A stretch of 24,532 nt of DNA from an uncultured Frankiales bacterium (GCA_946479905.1 CAMLIA010000043.1:1-24532); one strand, 5' to 3'. Positions 7,343-15,583 are shown, counted from the first letter of the stretch. Notes: a model not told the origin generated them from the letters alone. Made by a program: numbers and translations.

Positions 7343-8509
7343 TCAGTCCTGGACGAGGGCCTCGAAGGCCTCGGGGCCGGTGCTGTCGGCGCGGACCACC
7401 TTGGCGGGGTAGCTGCCGAGCAGCTTCACCGACAGCGCGGTACGACGGAGGTCCTCGATGACCCGCTGGGTGCGCTCGTCCGCGACGTTGCCCTCGAAGT
7501 CGAGGAAGAACAGGTACTCGAACGGCCGGCCGGGGCGCGGGCGCGACTCGAGCTTCGTCATCGAGTGGCCGCTGTCGGCAAGCAGGGTGAGGCAGCGCAG
7601 CAGCGCGCCCTCCTCGTGCGAGGTGACCAGCACGAGCGAGGTCTTCGCCGGCACCCGCGGCGCGACGGCGATCGGCTCGCGCGCCAGCACGAGGAAGCGG
7701 GTGAAGTTCTCCGCCTGGTCGGTGATGCCGCGCCGCAGGACGACGAGGCCGTGCGCCTCCGCGGCCTCGGGGGACCCGATGGCGGCCCAGGTGGGGTCGC
7801 CCTCGGCCGCGACCGCCCGCATCGCCTCGGCGGTGTCGAAGACGGTGACGGGCATCGCCTCCGGCAGGGTCCGGAGGAACGCGGCGCACTGCTCGAGCCC
7901 CTGCGGGTGCGACAGCACCCGGGTCAGCGACGTCACCGCCACGTCGCCGATGGCGGCCAGTGCGTGGTCGACCCGCCAGGTCTCCTCGCCGACGACGTGC
8001 ACCGCGCTGTCCTGCAGGAGGTCGTAGACCTGGTTGATGCTGCCGGCCGTCGTGTTCTCGACGGGCAGCACCGCGAGGTCGCACTCGCCGGTGGTCAGCG
8101 CCTCGACGACCTCCGCGAAGCTCGGGTACCCGCGGAACGTCGCCTCCCAGCCGCGGCCGGCGAGGTGCTTGCGCGCGGCCAGGTGGCTGTAGGCGTGCGG
8201 CACGCCCTGGAACCCGACGACGGCAGGGTGCCCGGGGCTGCCGAGCAGCTCGGCGACCTGCTTGTCGACGGCGTACCCGATGATCTCCCGGAAGATCCGG
8301 CGCACCAGCTCGCCCGAGACCCCGCGCTCCTCGGCTGCCGCCTCGACCGCGTCCAGCACGGCGCGCTCGCGGGAGACGTCCCGCACCGGCGTGTCCGTGT
8401 CCGCCTTCGCGGCGCCGATGTCGGCGACGAGCTCCAGCCGGCGCGCGATGAGGTCGACCAGCCCGCGGTCGACGTCGTCCAGCTGCCGGCGCAGCTCAGC
8501 GAGGTCCAT
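7343..8509 (-). CDS. pheA: Bifunctional chorismate mutase / prephenate dehydratase (P-protein)
   Basis: 388 residues with three domains. Residues 1-85 are an AroQ chorismate mutase: R7, R24, K35, D44, E48 and Q84 align without gaps with the six E. coli P-protein catalytic residues R11, R28, K39, D48, E52 and Q88. Residues about 95-275 are prephenate dehydratase, ending in the catalytic T270-R271-F272 (ENFTRF). Residues about 288-375 are an ACT domain with the ESRP motif (321-324), the phenylalanine-binding site for feedback inhibition. The enzyme makes phenylpyruvate from chorismate for phenylalanine synthesis in the cytosol. The actinobacterial PheA I know best (Mycobacterium, about 320 residues) lacks the mutase domain, so the fusion is notable. 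It lies 20 bases downstream of the glycosyltransferase gene but has its own CAGGAT -10 candidate. Confidence 0.95.
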   Translation of the reverse strand: MDLAELRRQLDDVDRGLVDLIARRLELVADIGAAKADTDTPVRDVSRERAVLDAVEAAAEERGVSGELVRRIFREIIGYAVDKQVAELLGSPGHPAVVGFQGVPHAYSHLAARKHLAGRGWEATFRGYPSFAEVVEALTTGECDLAVLPVENTTAGSINQVYDLLQDSAVHVVGEETWRVDHALAAIGDVAVTSLTRVLSHPQGLEQCAAFLRTLPEAMPVTVFDTAEAMRAVAAEGDPTWAAIGSPEAAEAHGLVVLRRGITDQAENFTRFLVLAREPIAVAPRVPAKTSLVLVTSHEEGALLRCLTLLADSGHSMTKLESRPRPGRPFEYLFFLDFEGNVADERTQRVIEDLRRTALSVKLLGSYPAKVVRADSTGPEAFEALVQD

Positions 8510-8515
8510 GCGGAC

Positions 8516-8521
8516 ATCCTG
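8516..8521 (-). promoter_or_regulatory. Candidate -10 hexamer before pheA
   Basis: Minus-strand CAGGAT, 6 bases before the ATG at 8509; an identical hexamer at the same spacing precedes the ankyrin gene at 21511. It lies in the 20-base gap after the glycosyltransferase stop and suggests a separate leaderless pheA transcript. Confidence 0.35.
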
Positions 8522-8529
8522 CCGGGTCG

Positions 8530-9909
8530 TCAGCCCGGCCGGACCAGCAGCCTGACGTGGAACTGCCCGAAGGCCCGGTCGGAGACGACCGGCCAGCTCT
8601 TCAGCGTGCTGGCCGCGACGTCGCCGGACGGGTTGGGGGTCGGTCGCCAGTCGTCGCCGGGGTAACCCAGCACCCAGACCCGCTCGGCCCCGGCGACGGC
8701 GTCGCGGATCTCGGACGCGGACCGCTCGGGCAGGTAGAACGACCCGACCGTGCGGCGGTCGGCGACCGGCAGCAGCGCGACGTCCGCGGCGTCCAGGCCG
8801 CTGGTGCGGTCCTCCGCCTGGAGGAAGCCGGCGCGGCTGTGGTCGGGGGCGAACAGCAGCACGTCACCGGGCCGGTCGTGCGCCGCCAGCCAGGCCGCCG
8901 CCGCGGGCAGGTCCTCCTGGCGGAAGGACAGGGTCGCCTCCCAGCCGAGCGAGGCCACGGCCAGCAGCACGAGCACGACGGGTACGACGACGGGCAGCCG
9001 CTGCCGGTCGGCGAGGGCCAGTCCGAGGGCCAGCGCGGTCGTGAGCAGGACGTAGAGCGCGTAGCGGCCACCGAGCACGTGCAGGAACACCCCCAGGGCG
9101 ACGAGCGCGGCCGCGGGCACGACGCCGAGCAGCAGCACCTCCAGCGGCCGGCCGCCACGCACCGTCCAGGCGAGCAGGGCCAGCCAGGTGACCAGGGCCG
9201 CGGCCGACAGCACGGTGTCGTCCCCGAACAGCTCGTGGATCTGCGAGGCGAGCGGCCCGGGGGCGGTCAGGGGGATCCAGCTCGTCATGACGTGCTGCTG
9301 GGACGTCTCCACCGCCAGGGGGAGCCAGCCGACCCCGGCGACCGTCAGCGCCGCGACGAGCCGCCACTGCCGGCGGCGCAGCACCAGCACGCCCTCGGCC
9401 ACCAGCAGCAGCACGAACAGCCCCTGGAGGTACAGCACCAGCAGCGCGGTGACCCCCAGCAGCACAGCGCGGCGGGGCGCCGCGAGCACCACGTGCAGGG
9501 TGACGGCGGCAGCAGCGACGGCGAGCCCGTAGGGCCGGGCGAACGCCGCGAACGCCCACGTCGCAGGGTTCGCGAGCAGCACGAGCGCGGTCAGCGTCCC
9601 GGCGCGCCGGCCGCCGAGCCGGGTGGCCGTCACGGTCAGCACCGCCACGGCGGCCAGCATGCCGAGCAGGCTCGGCAGCCGCACCCAGGTGGCGGACGTC
9701 GACACCTGCAGCCACGGGTGCAGCAGCAGGTAGTACAAGCCGAGCGGCGCGTCGAGCTGCCCGAGGGCGTGCCACAGGGCGCCGAGCGTCTTCTGCCCGG
9801 CCTCGGTGCTGATCACCTCGTCCCGCACGAGCGGTCGGTGCCCGAGGACGGGAAGCTCCGCCAGCAGCGCGCCCGCCAGCCAGGCCGGGTGGGGCAGGGC
9901 GCGGGCCAT
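8530..9909 (-). CDS. GT39/PMT-like membrane glycosyltransferase
   Basis: 459 residues from ATG 9909. About ten or more membrane helices occupy residues 1-320, followed by a soluble C-terminal domain. The first extracytoplasmic loop carries RPLVRDEVISTEA, an Asp-Glu motif at the usual GT-C catalytic position, then DAPLGLYYLLLHPWL, which resembles the HPPLYY-type motif of ArnT/PMT-like enzymes. Such proteins transfer a sugar from a polyprenyl-phosphate donor to a lipid, glycan or protein outside the membrane; donor and acceptor cannot be told here. The C-terminal part (residues about 330-459) has no motif I recognise. The gene starts 8 bases after the phosphoesterase stop, so they are probably co-transcribed. 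Confidence 0.75.
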   Translation of the reverse strand: MARALPHPAWLAGALLAELPVLGHRPLVRDEVISTEAGQKTLGALWHALGQLDAPLGLYYLLLHPWLQVSTSATWVRLPSLLGMLAAVAVLTVTATRLGGRRAGTLTALVLLANPATWAFAAFARPYGLAVAAAAVTLHVVLAAPRRAVLLGVTALLVLYLQGLFVLLLVAEGVLVLRRRQWRLVAALTVAGVGWLPLAVETSQQHVMTSWIPLTAPGPLASQIHELFGDDTVLSAAALVTWLALLAWTVRGGRPLEVLLLGVVPAAALVALGVFLHVLGGRYALYVLLTTALALGLALADRQRLPVVVPVVLVLLAVASLGWEATLSFRQEDLPAAAAWLAAHDRPGDVLLFAPDHSRAGFLQAEDRTSGLDAADVALLPVADRRTVGSFYLPERSASEIRDAVAGAERVWVLGYPGDDWRPTPNPSGDVAASTLKSWPVVSDRAFGQFHVRLLVRPG

Positions 9910-9917
9910 GTCGCTGT

Positions 9918-11222
9918 CTACCGCACGGCACTCCAGCCACGCATCAGCGGCGAGTCGGCCAGCTCGCGCCAGAACGGGTCCTCGAGCCCCATCGGGTTGG
10001 TGCCGACCGGCGGCTGGCACAGGTGCGGCCCCGGGTCCGCGACGACTGGGAGGTCCGGGACCGGTCGGCGGGTGCGGAAGTCGAGCGACGCGGCGAGGTT
10101 GCGCGCGGCCCGGTCGCGCTTGGTGAGCGGCTCCAGCCCGAACCGCCACTCGACCATCTTGAGGATCGAGCTGTGGTCGTACACGCCGTGGTCGACGTGC
10201 CCTGGCCGCGACCACGGCGACACCAGGAAGGTCGGCACGCGGAACCCTGCCTGCGCGTGGTCGTCCTTGCCGTGCGGCCCGGTGTCGTGGTCGTCGGGCA
10301 GCCGCGGGGGCCGCACGTGGTCGAAGAAGCCGCCCCACTCGTCGTACGTGATGACGAGGGCGGTCCTGTCCCACGCGGGACCCGACATGAGCGCCTTCGC
10401 GACCAGCGACAGGAACGCCTGGCCGCGATGGATGTCGGCGTGCGGGTGGTCGTCGTTGCTGCCGCCCTGCCCCTCGCCGAGGAAGTACGGGTCGACGTAG
10501 GAGTAGGCCGGCAGGGTGCCGCTCGCGGCCTGGGCGTAGAAGGCCTCGACCGGCTTGGCGATCGGCAGGTACCGCTGCCCCCAGAGCGCGAGGAACGGCA
10601 CGTCGGAGAAGAAGTACGACGCCGAGACGCCGCTGTCCGACAAGCGGTCCCAGATCGTGGGCAGCGTGCTGATGTCCGAGGTGTTGCTGAGCCGGTCGGT
10701 CGCCGCCGCGTGCGTGTAGAACCGGTTGGGGTACGTCGGTCCGAGGATGCTGCAGAAGTACCGGTCGAAGGTCGTCGCGTGCTTCACCAGCGGCCCGTAG
10801 AACGGCAGGTCGGCCTCGGTGTAGTAGCCGAGCGCGAAGTCGTCGTTGTCGCCCTTGCGGAACCCGTCGAGCCGGCCGTGGTTGAACTGCAGCCGGCCGC
10901 CCTCGTAGGAGTGGTCCGGGTCGTTGTAGCCGCAGCCGTTGCGGGTGTCCGCGAGGTGGTGCGTCGGGTGCGGCTTCCCGTGGGAGTCCCGGTAGGTCAG
11001 GCCGTGCTGCCTGCCGTCCGCCCCCGGCACCCACCCGAGGTAGTGGTCGAAGGAGCGGTTCTCCATGCAGACGACGACGATGTGCTCGATGCCCGACTCC
11101 GCCGGGCGCGGCAGACGTGCGGCGCTCGGGCTCGCGAGAGCGGACAGCGCCTCGGGCCCGAGGGCGGCGGCCGCACCGAGACCGGCGGCGGAGGACAGGA
11201 AGCGTCGGCGGCTGAGGTTCAT
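9918..11222 (-). CDS. Tat-exported phospholipase C-type phosphoesterase
   Basis: 434 residues from ATG 11222. The N-terminus MNLSRRRFLSSAAGLGAAAA is a twin-arginine signal, so the enzyme is exported folded. The mature part starts with HIVVVCMENRSFDHYLG (E54, N55, D59), the metal-site hallmark of the phosphoesterase family PF04185 (bacterial phospholipase C and acid phosphatases of AcpA type). Later motifs include GPTYPNRFYTHAA, DDHPHADIHRGQAF and TYDEWGGFFDHVRPP (metal-ligand Asp, Glu and His), all characteristic. Length is nearer to short phosphatase or phospholipase members than to the 700-residue PlcH type, which has extra C-terminal domains. It could release phosphate from phospholipids or other phosphoesters. 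First gene of a minus-strand run with the glycosyltransferase. Confidence 0.88.
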   Translation of the reverse strand: MNLSRRRFLSSAAGLGAAAALGPEALSALASPSAARLPRPAESGIEHIVVVCMENRSFDHYLGWVPGADGRQHGLTYRDSHGKPHPTHHLADTRNGCGYNDPDHSYEGGRLQFNHGRLDGFRKGDNDDFALGYYTEADLPFYGPLVKHATTFDRYFCSILGPTYPNRFYTHAAATDRLSNTSDISTLPTIWDRLSDSGVSASYFFSDVPFLALWGQRYLPIAKPVEAFYAQAASGTLPAYSYVDPYFLGEGQGGSNDDHPHADIHRGQAFLSLVAKALMSGPAWDRTALVITYDEWGGFFDHVRPPRLPDDHDTGPHGKDDHAQAGFRVPTFLVSPWSRPGHVDHGVYDHSSILKMVEWRFGLEPLTKRDRAARNLAASLDFRTRRPVPDLPVVADPGPHLCQPPVGTNPMGLEDPFWRELADSPLMRGWSAVR

Positions 11223-11249
11223 GCGGGCAAGGTTCGTCGCGGCGCGGAT

Positions 11250-11264
11250 CCGTCCTACGGACGG
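11250..11264. promoter_or_regulatory. Perfect inverted repeat CCGTCC-TAC-GGACGG, candidate operator
   Basis: Six-base perfect arms around a 3-base centre lie in the 90-base gap between the divergent phosphoesterase (start 11222) and ABC ATPase (start 11313) genes. Position and symmetry fit a dimeric repressor site. No matching regulator gene is adjacent. Confidence 0.4.
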
Positions 11265-11299
11265 CAGGTGAACGCCCAGGGAACAGCTCGTGATGGCCC

Positions 11300-11305
11300 T
11301 AGCCT
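11300..11305 (+). promoter_or_regulatory. Candidate -10 hexamer before the ABC exporter operon, inside a symmetrical element
   Basis: TAGCCT, 7 bases before ATG 11313, fits TANNNT for a leaderless mRNA. It lies inside an inverted repeat, ATGGCC (11293-11298) and GGCCAT (11309-11314), and overlaps a 10-base palindrome GCCTGCAGGC (11302-11311). Together these could form an operator over the transcription start. Confidence 0.45.
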
Positions 11306-11312
11306 GCAGGCC

Positions 11313-12149
11313 ATGAGCGCCATCGCGGCCCAGGGCCTGCGCAAGTCCTTCGGGGACGTGCCGGCGCTCGACGGCCTCGACCTGGTCGTCGGACCCGGCA
11401 CGGTGCACGGGCTGCTCGGCCCGAACGGCGCGGGCAAGACCACCCTGCTGCGGGTCCTGCTCGGCCTCGTCCACCTCGACGCGGGCAGCTGCGCCGTCGA
11501 CGGGACCGTCGGCGGCTTCGTCGAGGTGCCCGGCTCGTGGCCGTACCTCACGGGCCGGCAGAACCTCGAGGTCCTCGCGGCGATGGACGACCAGCCCGGC
11601 GAGGTTGCGGAGGTGCTCGAGCGGGTCGGTCTCTCGGAGCGGGCGGACACGAAGGTCGGCGGCTGGTCGCTCGGCATGCGGCAGCGCCTCGGCATCGCGG
11701 CGGGGCTGCTGCGCCGGCCACAGGTGCTCGTCCTCGACGAGCCGGCCAACGGGCTCGACCCGCTCGGTGCCCGCCAGCTGCGGGACCTGATCAGGAGCCT
11801 GTCCGGTGACGGGCTCACGGTGCTGCTCTGCAGCCACGACCTCGCCGAGGTCGACGCCGTCTGCCAGGACGTCACGGTCGTGGCGCGCGGCCGTGACGTC
11901 TGGCGCGGTCCCGTGGCCGAGCTGCGGTCGCGGCCCGGGCGGTGCCTGCTGACGACGAGCGACGACGAGCGGGCGCGGGCCCTCGCACCCGCGCCGCTCG
12001 ACGGCACCGAGACCGGGCTGTCGTTCGTCGCGACGACCGAGGTCGTGGACGCGTTCGTCCTGGCGCTCGCCGCCGAGGGCATCGCGGTCCGGACGATGGA
12101 GAGGGAGTCGCTGCCGCTCGAGGACGCCCTGCGCGAGCTGGTCGCGTGA
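11313..12149 (+). CDS. ABC-2 type exporter, ATP-binding protein
   Basis: 278 residues from ATG 11313. Walker A is GPNGAGKTT (36-44), the signature region WSLGMRQRLG (118-127) matches the SLGM(R/K)QR variant of DrrA/NatA-type exporters, Walker B is VLVLDEP (138-144), followed by the D-loop NGLDPLG, and the switch His is H175 (CSHDL). The C-terminal region of about 70 residues is the extension common in this group. It powers the permease encoded next, with which it shares a GTGA overlap. Exporters of this kind move lipids, antibiotics or peptides, or unknown substrates. It is not a LIV-importer ATPase (LivG/LivF) by sequence type. Confidence 0.92.
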   Translation: MSAIAAQGLRKSFGDVPALDGLDLVVGPGTVHGLLGPNGAGKTTLLRVLLGLVHLDAGSCAVDGTVGGFVEVPGSWPYLTGRQNLEVLAAMDDQPGEVAEVLERVGLSERADTKVGGWSLGMRQRLGIAAGLLRRPQVLVLDEPANGLDPLGARQLRDLIRSLSGDGLTVLLCSHDLAEVDAVCQDVTVVARGRDVWRGPVAELRSRPGRCLLTTSDDERARALAPAPLDGTETGLSFVATTEVVDAFVLALAAEGIAVRTMERESLPLEDALRELVA

Positions 12150-12943
12150 GGGTCCTGCGCCCGGAGCTGCTGCGGCTGCGCGCCCAGCCTCGGGTCCGCG
12201 CCGCCTTCACGCTGTGCCTGCTCGGACCACCCCTGCTGGCCCTGGTCCTCAGCGCCCAGACCGGGCTCCCGAAGGACACCCTGTTCGGCAGGTACGTCAA
12301 GGAGTCCGGCTTCGCGCTTCCCCTGCTGGTGCTGGGCTTCGCCGGCACCTGGGCGTTCCCGCTGCTCACGAGCATCGTGGCCGGCGACGTGTTCGCGACC
12401 GAGGACGCGCACGGGACCTGGCAGGCGCTGCTCACCCGCTCCCGGACGCGGTCGGAGGTCTTCACCGGCAAGGTCGTGGCCGCCGTGCTGGCCACGGTCG
12501 CGCTGCTCGTCGTGGCCGCCCTGAGCAGCCTCGTCGCCGGCCTCGCGCTCGCAGGGGACCGGCCGCTGACCGGCCTCTCGGGGACCCCCCTGAGCCCGGG
12601 CCGGTCCGCCGGCCTGGTGCTGCTGAGCTGGGCCAGCGAGCTCCCGCCGCTGCTCGCGTTCGCCGCGCTCTCGGTGCTGCTGTCGGTCCTGACCAGGAGC
12701 AGCCTCGCCGGGGTCGGCGGCCCGCTGCTGATCGGTCTCGTCATGCAGCTGGTCGCGCTGCTGGGCGCCCTCGGCTCCGGGGCGAACGTGCTGCTCACCA
12801 CGCCGTTCGCCGCCTGGCACGGCCTGGTGCGCGACGGCCCGTACTACGGACCGCTGTGGCAGGGCGCCCTGGTCAGCCTGGTCTGGGCGGTCGGCTGCCT
12901 GCTGCCTGCGCGGCGGCTGCTGCTGACCCGGGACATCACGTGA
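12146..12943 (+). CDS. ABC-2 type transporter permease
   Basis: 265 residues from GTG 12146, which overlaps the ATPase stop (GTGA). It begins with a short basic cytoplasmic head (VRVLRPELLRLRAQPRVR), then about six membrane helices, including TLCLLGPPLLALVLSA, VAAVLATVALLVVAALSS and a last helix SLVWAVGCLLPARRLLL. The stretch DVFATEDAHGTWQALLTRSRTR is the conserved cytoplasmic loop of ABC-2 permeases (E..GT...LLT.P.SR type) that contacts the ATPase. It forms the membrane part of an exporter with the ATPase before it; the substrate is unknown. Confidence 0.88.
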   Translation: MRVLRPELLRLRAQPRVRAAFTLCLLGPPLLALVLSAQTGLPKDTLFGRYVKESGFALPLLVLGFAGTWAFPLLTSIVAGDVFATEDAHGTWQALLTRSRTRSEVFTGKVVAAVLATVALLVVAALSSLVAGLALAGDRPLTGLSGTPLSPGRSAGLVLLSWASELPPLLAFAALSVLLSVLTRSSLAGVGGPLLIGLVMQLVALLGALGSGANVLLTTPFAAWHGLVRDGPYYGPLWQGALVSLVWAVGCLLPARRLLLTRDIT

Positions 12944-13350
12944 GGCGGCTGCTGGTCGTCGTCCCCCTGCTGGCCGCCTGTGCCACGGTGGAGACGCCGG
13001 CGCGGGTCGCCCCGTCGTTCGGCGAGGTCTTCACCGGCCGGTACGCCCAGCAGCAGGCCCTGCTCGGCCGGGCCGCTCTCGACCCTGACGGGCTGCACGT
13101 GTCGGCGGCCTGCCGGCGGACGGGCAACGACAGCGACGGGCCGGGGGAGGACTGGGTGTGCAGCGTGCAGTACGTCGACCTCGGCACGACGACGGCGCAG
13201 ACCTTCGAGGTGCAGGTGAAGCCCGACGGCTGCTGGAAGGCCGACGGCGCACCGGCCGTCCAGCCCGCGCAGCTGGTCGATCCCCTGACCCAGCAGGCGC
13301 GGACCAACCCGCTGGCGGAGTTCGACGGCTGCCTCGACACGAGCTGGTGA
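12940..13350 (+). CDS. Small lipoprotein of the ABC exporter operon, function unknown
   Basis: 136 residues from GTG 12940, overlapping the permease stop (GTGA). A very short signal ends in a lipobox PLLAAC (C14), so it should be lipid-anchored outside the membrane. The mature protein contains four more Cys: AACRRTG, WVCSVQY, DGCWKADG and DGCLDTSW, possibly forming two disulfides. The segment GPGEDWVCSVQYVDLG...FEVQVKPDGCW looks like a compact beta domain. I know no named family. Tight coupling to the exporter suggests an accessory or sensing role (inference). It ends within a TGACGTCA palindrome that also holds the stop of the facing gene. Confidence 0.8.
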   Translation: MRRLLVVVPLLAACATVETPARVAPSFGEVFTGRYAQQQALLGRAALDPDGLHVSAACRRTGNDSDGPGEDWVCSVQYVDLGTTTAQTFEVQVKPDGCWKADGAPAVQPAQLVDPLTQQARTNPLAEFDGCLDTSW

Positions 13351-13352
13351 CG

Positions 13353-14501
13353 TCAGACGGGCGTGGCGCTGACCTCGTACCGGTCGAGGTAGGAGGCGAA
13401 GCGCTCCCGCAGCGCGCCGGCGCTGACGCCGAAGTCGGCGACGTCGTAGCGGTGCGTCCCGAAGCGGCCCTTCGGGTTCGCGTCGAGGTGCGCCTGCATC
13501 CCGGCCGCGGCAGTGGGTGACAGCTCCTCGCCGAGCGAGGCGTAGAGGCCGCGCACCGTGCCGACGGGGTCGGCCATCAGGTCGACGTAGCGCAGGTCGT
13601 GCACGGGCACGTCGGGCCGGCTGTCGCGGAAGGCGTCCACCCGCTCGGTGCAGGCGACGAGGACGTCGGTCCAGCGGCGCGCGATGTAGCTCCGGTGGTC
13701 GGCGTCGCTGAACGTGCCGGACAGCGACGCCACCAGGCTGAACGCCGATGCCGCGACCTCGACGGGGTCGCGGTGCAGGTAGACCAGCTGCGCGTCCGGG
13801 TAGACCGCGGTCAGCGCGTCCAGCGCCAGGGCGTGGTGCGGGGTCTTCAGCGTCCAGCGTCCTCGTACCCCGCCGGACTGCAGCACCTGCAGCACGCGCT
13901 TGTGGTGCTGGTACGCCGACAGCTGGTCGCACCGGTCGAGCCAGGCGCCGTAGGTCGGCACGTTCGCGACGCTCTCCCACACGAGCGCCTTGAAGTCGGC
14001 GCCGAGGACGGTGATGCACTCGGTCGGCCCCTCCGGCTCCTCGTGGTGGATCGCCTTGAAGCCCGGGTTCATCGCGTCGAGCATCGACTGCCCGACGCGG
14101 CACAGCTCGACCCGCTCACCGGCGCGGTGGTCGGCCGGTGTGGACGGCGGTGCGCTGTCCGCGGCCTCCCAGGTGAGGAGCGAGCGGTTGCCGGGGTCGC
14201 GGTCCAGCAGGTTGCTGAGCAGCGACGTGCCGGCGCGGAACAGCCCGATGACGAGCACCGGCCGCTCGATCTGCTCGGTGGAGGTGCCGTGCCGCTTCGC
14301 GTGCTCGACGACCCTGAGCCGGTTCGCGAGCGAACCCACGATCTGGGCGGGTACGGCGAGAGCACCCACCTCGGAGAGCTCGGCCTCGTGCGTGAGGCTG
14401 TCGCAGAGGACCTCGAGACCCTCGCGGTAGGAGTCGCTGCCGAAGTCGTCGTGGCCGGTCTGGGCCACCGCCTCGGCGACCAGGGCGTCGGGGCTGATCA
14501 C
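13353..14501 (-). CDS. PAPS-dependent sulfotransferase family protein
   Basis: 382 residues from GTG 14501. The 5'-phosphosulfate loop is IGLFRAGTSLLSNLL (P-loop about 86-96), with Arg in place of the usual Lys-type residue as in many actinobacterial members. The 3'-phosphate site is HRDPVEVAASAFS (R244, S252). Length and layout resemble Rv3529c, a sulfotransferase-like protein of the mycobacterial cholesterol-catabolism region (from memory). The acceptor is unknown; a steroid or other lipid alcohol is a guess from context. Its start overlaps the oxidoreductase stop (GTGA), so the two form a coupled pair. Confidence 0.82.
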   Translation of the reverse strand: MISPDALVAEAVAQTGHDDFGSDSYREGLEVLCDSLTHEAELSEVGALAVPAQIVGSLANRLRVVEHAKRHGTSTEQIERPVLVIGLFRAGTSLLSNLLDRDPGNRSLLTWEAADSAPPSTPADHRAGERVELCRVGQSMLDAMNPGFKAIHHEEPEGPTECITVLGADFKALVWESVANVPTYGAWLDRCDQLSAYQHHKRVLQVLQSGGVRGRWTLKTPHHALALDALTAVYPDAQLVYLHRDPVEVAASAFSLVASLSGTFSDADHRSYIARRWTDVLVACTERVDAFRDSRPDVPVHDLRYVDLMADPVGTVRGLYASLGEELSPTAAAGMQAHLDANPKGRFGTHRYDVADFGVSAGALRERFASYLDRYEVSATPV

Positions 14502-15517
14502 CGGGACAGCTCGACGACGGTGCGACCGGTGGTGCGGCGGGCAGCGTGGTCGTCCAGGGCGGCACCGACCTCGTCCAGGCCGATGACCCGCCCGACGACG
14601 GGCCGCACGCCGGTGGCGAGCACGTCGAGCAGCGCCGTGTGCACGGCGCGTCCCGCCTCCGGACCCAGCAGGTTGAGACCGAACTGCTTCATCAGCTCGT
14701 TCGGCTCGGCGTAGGCGAGCATCACGCCGACGACGCTGAAGTTGCCCATCGACACCTTGCGCAGCGGCCGCCCCTCGAAGCCGCCGGTGGGGTCGTCGTT
14801 GAACCCGACCGGCAGGTAGCGGCCCTCGGCGGCGACGCACGTCCACAGCGTCTCCGTGGCCGCGCCGCCGACGAGGTCGACGACGACGTCGGCACCCCGC
14901 CCGCCGGTGTGCGCCATCACCGTGGCGAACAGGTCGTCACCCTGGGAGTCGATCGCCACGGCGGCGCCGAGGTCGAGGCAGAGCTTGCCCTTGTCGGGGC
15001 CACCGGCCGACGCGAGCACGGCGGCGCCCGCGGCGACGGCGAGCTGCACGAACGCGGTGCCGACCGCGCTGGCCGCGCCCGTCACGAGCACCGTCTCGCC
15101 GGCACGGACCGCGGCGCGCCGGTGCAGGGCGAGGTGCGCGACGTGGAAGGGCAGCAGGAAGGCGGCGGCCTCGACGTCGGTGAGCACCTCCGGTGCGTCG
15201 AACAGGCCGGAGAGCGGCACGACGGCCTTCTCGGCGAGGCCGCCCATCGCCATGTTGGTGATGCCGACCACTCGACGGCCGACCCAGTCCTCCGGTCCCG
15301 CCTCGACGACGCCGCACACGTCCATCCCCAGCGTGAACGGCGGCTGCGCCAGCACGGTCGCGACGCCGCCGCGGGCGCGCGCGACGTCGCCGAAGTTGAG
15401 CGACGCGGCGCTCACCCGGACGAGTGCGCTGCCGTCGGTCAGCTCCGGCTCGGGCACGTCCACGGTGCGGACCACCGCCCCGGGCTCGCCGTGCTCGGTC
15501 ACCTGTGCTGCGCGCAT
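14498..15517 (-). CDS. Zinc-independent MDR oxidoreductase (quinone oxidoreductase-like)
   Basis: 339 residues from ATG 15517, which has a good Shine-Dalgarno GAGGAG. It has a GroES-like N-terminal half (VRVSAASLNFGDVARARG, FTLGMDVCGVVEAG) and a Rossmann half with VLVTGAASAVGTAFVQLA, the NADPH-binding motif of the zeta-crystallin/QOR group. The catalytic and structural zinc Cys/His sets of alcohol dehydrogenases are absent. It probably reduces a double bond or quinone with NADPH, or the reverse; substrate unknown. It is the first gene of a pair with the sulfotransferase and is divergent from a TetR regulator, which is a likely controller. Confidence 0.85.
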   Translation of the reverse strand: MRAAQVTEHGEPGAVVRTVDVPEPELTDGSALVRVSAASLNFGDVARARGGVATVLAQPPFTLGMDVCGVVEAGPEDWVGRRVVGITNMAMGGLAEKAVVPLSGLFDAPEVLTDVEAAAFLLPFHVAHLALHRRAAVRAGETVLVTGAASAVGTAFVQLAVAAGAAVLASAGGPDKGKLCLDLGAAVAIDSQGDDLFATVMAHTGGRGADVVVDLVGGAATETLWTCVAAEGRYLPVGFNDDPTGGFEGRPLRKVSMGNFSVVGVMLAYAEPNELMKQFGLNLLGPEAGRAVHTALLDVLATGVRPVVGRVIGLDEVGAALDDHAARRTTGRTVVELSR

Positions 15518-15522
15518 GCTGA

Positions 15523-15528
15523 CTCCTC
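15523..15528 (-). promoter_or_regulatory. Shine-Dalgarno GAGGAG of the MDR gene
   Basis: Minus-strand GAGGAG, 5 bases before ATG 15517. This leadered start contrasts with the many leaderless starts in the window and fixes the start codon. Confidence 0.7.
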
Positions 15529-15583
15529 GCCGCCCCTCGTCACCAACAGGGTGTGGGGAAACTACAACGCATCGTGGGAGCCG

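Noticed and set aside
11313..12149. ABC ATPase as the missing motor of the LIV importer
   Set aside because: It is translationally coupled to an ABC-2 permease, has the exporter-type SLGMRQR signature and lies over 4 kb away.
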